Assembly (NCBI RefSeq): GCF_021405525.1
Contig: NZ_JAGQAG010000001.1
Location: 2,666,001-2,730,000, forward strand
Length of the DNA: 64,000 nucleotides
Origin: Ruegeria pomeroyi
GTDB lineage: Bacteria; Pseudomonadota; Alphaproteobacteria; Rhodobacterales; Rhodobacteraceae
Direction: 5' to 3'
Positions 61,292-64,000 of this stretch are shown here, piece after piece. The first letter of the stretch is position 1; every line of letters starts with the position of its first letter. The notes under the pieces are model-generated. The model was not told where the DNA came from. It searched no databases and was given only the letters and a program-made list of their open reading frames with translations. The translations under genes and the position numbers were made by a program.

Positions 61292-63511
61292 GTGTTTAAG
61301 ACGCTCACAAGCACGGTCAATCTTGGTCGACTTCTCGGCCTGGCTTTGCTTGCCGGCCTTCTGGTGCTGCGGGCCATCGATCCTACAATCGTAGAAAGGA
61401 CAAGGTTACAGACCTTCGATCTGTATCAGCGCCTTGTGCCCCGCGAGACCGGGAATTTTCCGGTTGTGATCTTGGATATCGACGACCGGAGCCTGGCCGA
61501 ACTCGGTCAGTGGCCGTGGCCCAGGACATTGCTTGCGACCTTAACGGAGCGCGCCATGCAAGCCGGTGCGGTGGCACTCGCTTTTGACATCGTCTTTTCG
61601 GAACCCGACCGGCTGTCGCCTGCAGTCGTGGCAGCAGACAACCCGCAACTGCCGGAAGACTTGCGTGCTGTGATGCTGGAGCAACCCTCAAACGACCGCA
61701 TTCTGGCAGATGCCTTTGCACGGTCGAGAGTTGTCGTGGGTCAGACCAGCGTCCGTATCGGAACGCAGCGGACCGACCAAACCAAGGATATTCGGCAAAT
61801 CCCTCACGCCTTTATCGGGCATGATCCGACGCCTTTCCTGCTGAAGTTTCCCAATCTCATCGAAAACCTGTCCGTTCTTGAAGACGCTGCATTGGGACAC
61901 GGGGTGTTCACCGTGCTTCCCGACTCGGATGGGGTTTATCGGCGTGTCCCTATCGTGATGATGGTCGAAGGCGCCTTGAGACTGAGCTTGTCGGTAGAGT
62001 TGCTGCGGGTCGCGACGGGCGGAAATGCGTTTGCGACCAGGGCCAACGAGGCCGGAATCGAAGGGGTCGTTGTGGCCGGCCAGATGATCAGGACCCAGGG
62101 GGATGGAACAGTCTGGACACGGCTTTCGAAATCCGATCCCGATCGGTTCGTTTCCGCCGTCGATCTGATACGGGGCGACCTGCCACCCGAGCGTCTGCAA
62201 GGTCGACTGGTTCTAGTTGGCACCTCGGCCATCGGGCTCGAGGATTTTCGCGCAACGGCCCTTGGCGTTCCGATGGCCGGTGTCGAGCTGCATGTACAGT
62301 TGCTGGAGAATATCCTCGGCAATGAGCTGCTAAAGCGTAGCAACACCGCCGATGTGCAGGAATTGTTCTGGGTGGCTTGTCTCTCGCTTCTGGTCATCGC
62401 GCTGGCACCGATGATGCAGGCGAGCTGGCTGATCGTCAGTTCACTGTTGCTGGTCTCTGCCTACGCGAGCTATTCCTATCTTTCGTTTGCCTGGACCAGT
62501 ACCTTGGTCGATCCGACCTATCCGATGTTCTCGACGATCCTGTCTTTGATGCTGACGTCGAGCACGAACTACCTGCGTGAGGAACGGCGCAAGCGGAGGA
62601 TCAGAAACGCGTTCGGACAATATGTGTCCCCCGATCTCGTCGCAAAGTTGGCGGATAGCCCGGAAGGACTGACACTCGGTGGCGAGCGACGGGACTTGTC
62701 CGTGCTTTTCAGCGACATTCGTGGTTTCACCACCCTAGCAGAAACCTTTCGCGAAGACCCGCAGGGGCTGACGCGACTGATGAACCGAATGTTGACGGCC
62801 ATGTCTGAACCGATCCTGCAATATGGCGGTACCATTGACAAATTCATGGGCGATGCCGTCATGGCGTTCTGGAACGCCCCCCTCGACCACCCCGATCATG
62901 CCTCCGATGCCTGCCACGCCGCGCTCAAGATGGTGGCAGCCGTTCACGAGCTGAACCAGCAACGCAAGAAAGACCGTTCGTCTGGAGAGGAGGTCCAACC
63001 GATCGATATCGGAATTGCTGTTAATACAGGAACCTGTTTCGTCGGCAACATGGGCAGCGATACCCGCTTCGACTACACCGCTGTTGGCGACACCGTGAAC
63101 GTTGCCTCCAGACTGGAGGGTCAAACCAAGTCATACGGGGTGCGCATTCTGGTCGGCGAAGCAACAGCCAAGGCCATCGAAGACAGCTTCGCGGTGATCG
63201 AACTGGATCTTGTCCGGGTCAAAGGCAAGACCGAACCCGAACGGATCTATGGTCTGTTCGGAGACAGGGCGCTTGCCGAAAACCTTCAGTTCCGCGCGCT
63301 AAAAAAGGCCGTCGAAGCGATGCTTACCGCCTATCGAGCCGGTGAATGGGGCCTGGTCCTAAGAAGGGTCGGCGATGTCGAGAAGCTGGTTTCGGCATTG
63401 CAACTCGAGATGTGGGGCTATTGCGCCCTGTTCCGAAACCGTCTGAGCCAGCTTCAGGAAACGCCGCCCGACGAGAATTGGACAGGGGTCTACGATGCGC
63501 AAGAGAAGTAA
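61292..63511 (+). CDS. CHASE2-domain class III adenylate/guanylate cyclase
   Basis: A 739-residue membrane enzyme. One helix near residues 12-30, then an extracytoplasmic CHASE2 sensor (FPVVILDIDDRSLAELGQWPW; VALAFDIVFSEPD) to about residue 340. Three helices follow (residues about 350-430), and a class III cyclase domain at about 455-640: SVLFSDIRGFTTLAE with metal Asp residues, GDAVMAFWNAP and YTAVGDTVNVASRLE. It makes cAMP or cGMP. Starts with GTG. Divergent from the FecR-headed adhesin and convergent with the secretion adaptor, one base apart. Confidence 0.9.
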   Translation: MFKTLTSTVNLGRLLGLALLAGLLVLRAIDPTIVERTRLQTFDLYQRLVPRETGNFPVVILDIDDRSLAELGQWPWPRTLLATLTERAMQAGAVALAFDIVFSEPDRLSPAVVAADNPQLPEDLRAVMLEQPSNDRILADAFARSRVVVGQTSVRIGTQRTDQTKDIRQIPHAFIGHDPTPFLLKFPNLIENLSVLEDAALGHGVFTVLPDSDGVYRRVPIVMMVEGALRLSLSVELLRVATGGNAFATRANEAGIEGVVVAGQMIRTQGDGTVWTRLSKSDPDRFVSAVDLIRGDLPPERLQGRLVLVGTSAIGLEDFRATALGVPMAGVELHVQLLENILGNELLKRSNTADVQELFWVACLSLLVIALAPMMQASWLIVSSLLLVSAYASYSYLSFAWTSTLVDPTYPMFSTILSLMLTSSTNYLREERRKRRIRNAFGQYVSPDLVAKLADSPEGLTLGGERRDLSVLFSDIRGFTTLAETFREDPQGLTRLMNRMLTAMSEPILQYGGTIDKFMGDAVMAFWNAPLDHPDHASDACHAALKMVAAVHELNQQRKKDRSSGEEVQPIDIGIAVNTGTCFVGNMGSDTRFDYTAVGDTVNVASRLEGQTKSYGVRILVGEATAKAIEDSFAVIELDLVRVKGKTEPERIYGLFGDRALAENLQFRALKKAVEAMLTAYRAGEWGLVLRRVGDVEKLVSALQLEMWGYCALFRNRLSQLQETPPDENWTGVYDAQEK

Positions 63512-63512
63512 C

Positions 63513-63998
63513 CTAGCGTTCGCGCATGGCCTCGTATTGTGCGCGTCTCAAGGGCTTTAGCAGGTAATCCAGCACCGTCTTGCGTCCGGTCAGGATATCG
63601 ATGCTCGCCACCATGCCCGGAGAAATGGGAAGCGGCCTTTCTGCGTCACCCAGATGACTCTGTTCTGTCTGTACGACAACGCGGAAAAACTCGGTCCCGT
63701 CATCTGCGGCAATCGTGTCTGCGCCGATCCTTTCGACATATCCCGGAATATCGCCGTAGATCAGATAGTCATATGCCGTGATCTTGACCGAAACCCGTGC
63801 GCCCGGCCGGACAAAGGCGACATCCGCAGGACGCAGGTTTGCTTCGATCACCAGGCCATCATCGACCGGCACAATTTCCGCCAGCGCCTGTCCCGGCCCG
63901 ACCACTGCACCTAGCGTTGTGATCGGAACGGCATTTACCGTTCCATGCACCGGTGCACGGATGCTCGTTCTGGCCACACGGTCGCGGGCAGCGCGCAA
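63513..63998 (-). CDS. Type I secretion membrane-fusion protein (HlyD family), C-terminal part
   Basis: The last 161 residues of a HlyD-type adaptor; the frame is open to the right window edge, so the N-terminus is outside. Seen are the lipoyl/beta-barrel return (RTSIRAPVHGTVNAVPITTLGAVVGPGQALAEIVP), the beta-barrel (EANLRPADVAFVRPGARVSVKITAYDY) and SPGMVASIDILTGRKTVLDYLLKPL, the standard HlyD end. With an ABC transporter presumably beyond the window, it should export the giant adhesin. Confidence 0.85.
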   Translation of the reverse strand: MRAARDRVARTSIRAPVHGTVNAVPITTLGAVVGPGQALAEIVPVDDGLVIEANLRPADVAFVRPGARVSVKITAYDYLIYGDIPGYVERIGADTIAADDGTEFFRVVVQTEQSHLGDAERPLPISPGMVASIDILTGRKTVLDYLLKPLRRAQYEAMRER

Positions 63999-64000
63999 GC

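Overview
The window looks like a chromosomal piece of a marine Roseobacter-group alphaproteobacterium (Rhodobacteraceae, Ruegeria-like). The basis is high GC with GC-rich third codon positions, a CarD/FdxA/SUV3-like helicase block, an RpoH-type sigma factor, an L-carnitine dehydrogenase fused to a thioesterase, and many short genes overlapping as ATGA or TGATG. No rRNA, tRNA, CRISPR array, prophage or insertion sequence was found. Family assignments come from reading motifs; no database search was run.

Layout. 1-7339: one tightly overlapped plus-strand operon with a Rieske dioxygenase (alpha and beta), an acyl-CoA ligase, a thiolase-fold aldolase-like protein, a DUF35-SDR fusion, an isatin-hydrolase-like cyclase and an SDR. 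Together these fit ring oxidation, CoA activation, retro-aldol cleavage and isatin opening, that is, degradation of indole-3-acetate or a similar acid toward anthranilate. 7397-13384: glycosyltransferase, RhlE-type helicase with a start-proximal hairpin, DMT exporter, desaturase + DUF2061 and a divergent XRE regulator. 13457-22918: hemerythrin protein, L-carnitine catabolic operon with a divergent GlxA/AraC regulator, aldo/keto reductase, rhodanese, O-acetylhomoserine sulfhydrylase and an MFS exporter. 23014-31727: SIMPL protein, a 748-residue envelope protein with PilM/PilP-like ends, HPPD with a divergent Lrp regulator, a Kef-type antiporter, CobT and CobS.

31739-46758: ion channel, CarD, 7Fe ferredoxin, S4 protein, SUV3-like helicase, TPR protein, SCP2 + lipase pair, oligoendopeptidase F, an isolated AT-richer HWE histidine kinase flanked by matching palindromes, a DksA-like protein, an M19 dipeptidase, rpoH with a heat-shock-type promoter of its own, and rluD divergent from a DUF6476 gene. 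46931-53694: tyrosinase + DUF2182 operon, two MFS transporters and metG. 53775-63998: a 2427-residue FecR-headed adhesin with eleven 279-bp repeats and a VWA domain, a divergent CHASE2 adenylate cyclase and the 3' part of a type I secretion adaptor.

Three families of short palindromic sequence run through the intergenic spaces: a modular 3' element ending in GAGTATTT-N4-GCGAAATGAAG, covarying AAAATTCG-N-CGAATTTT palindromes, and clusters of tandem perfect hairpins. They are the least explained part of the window.
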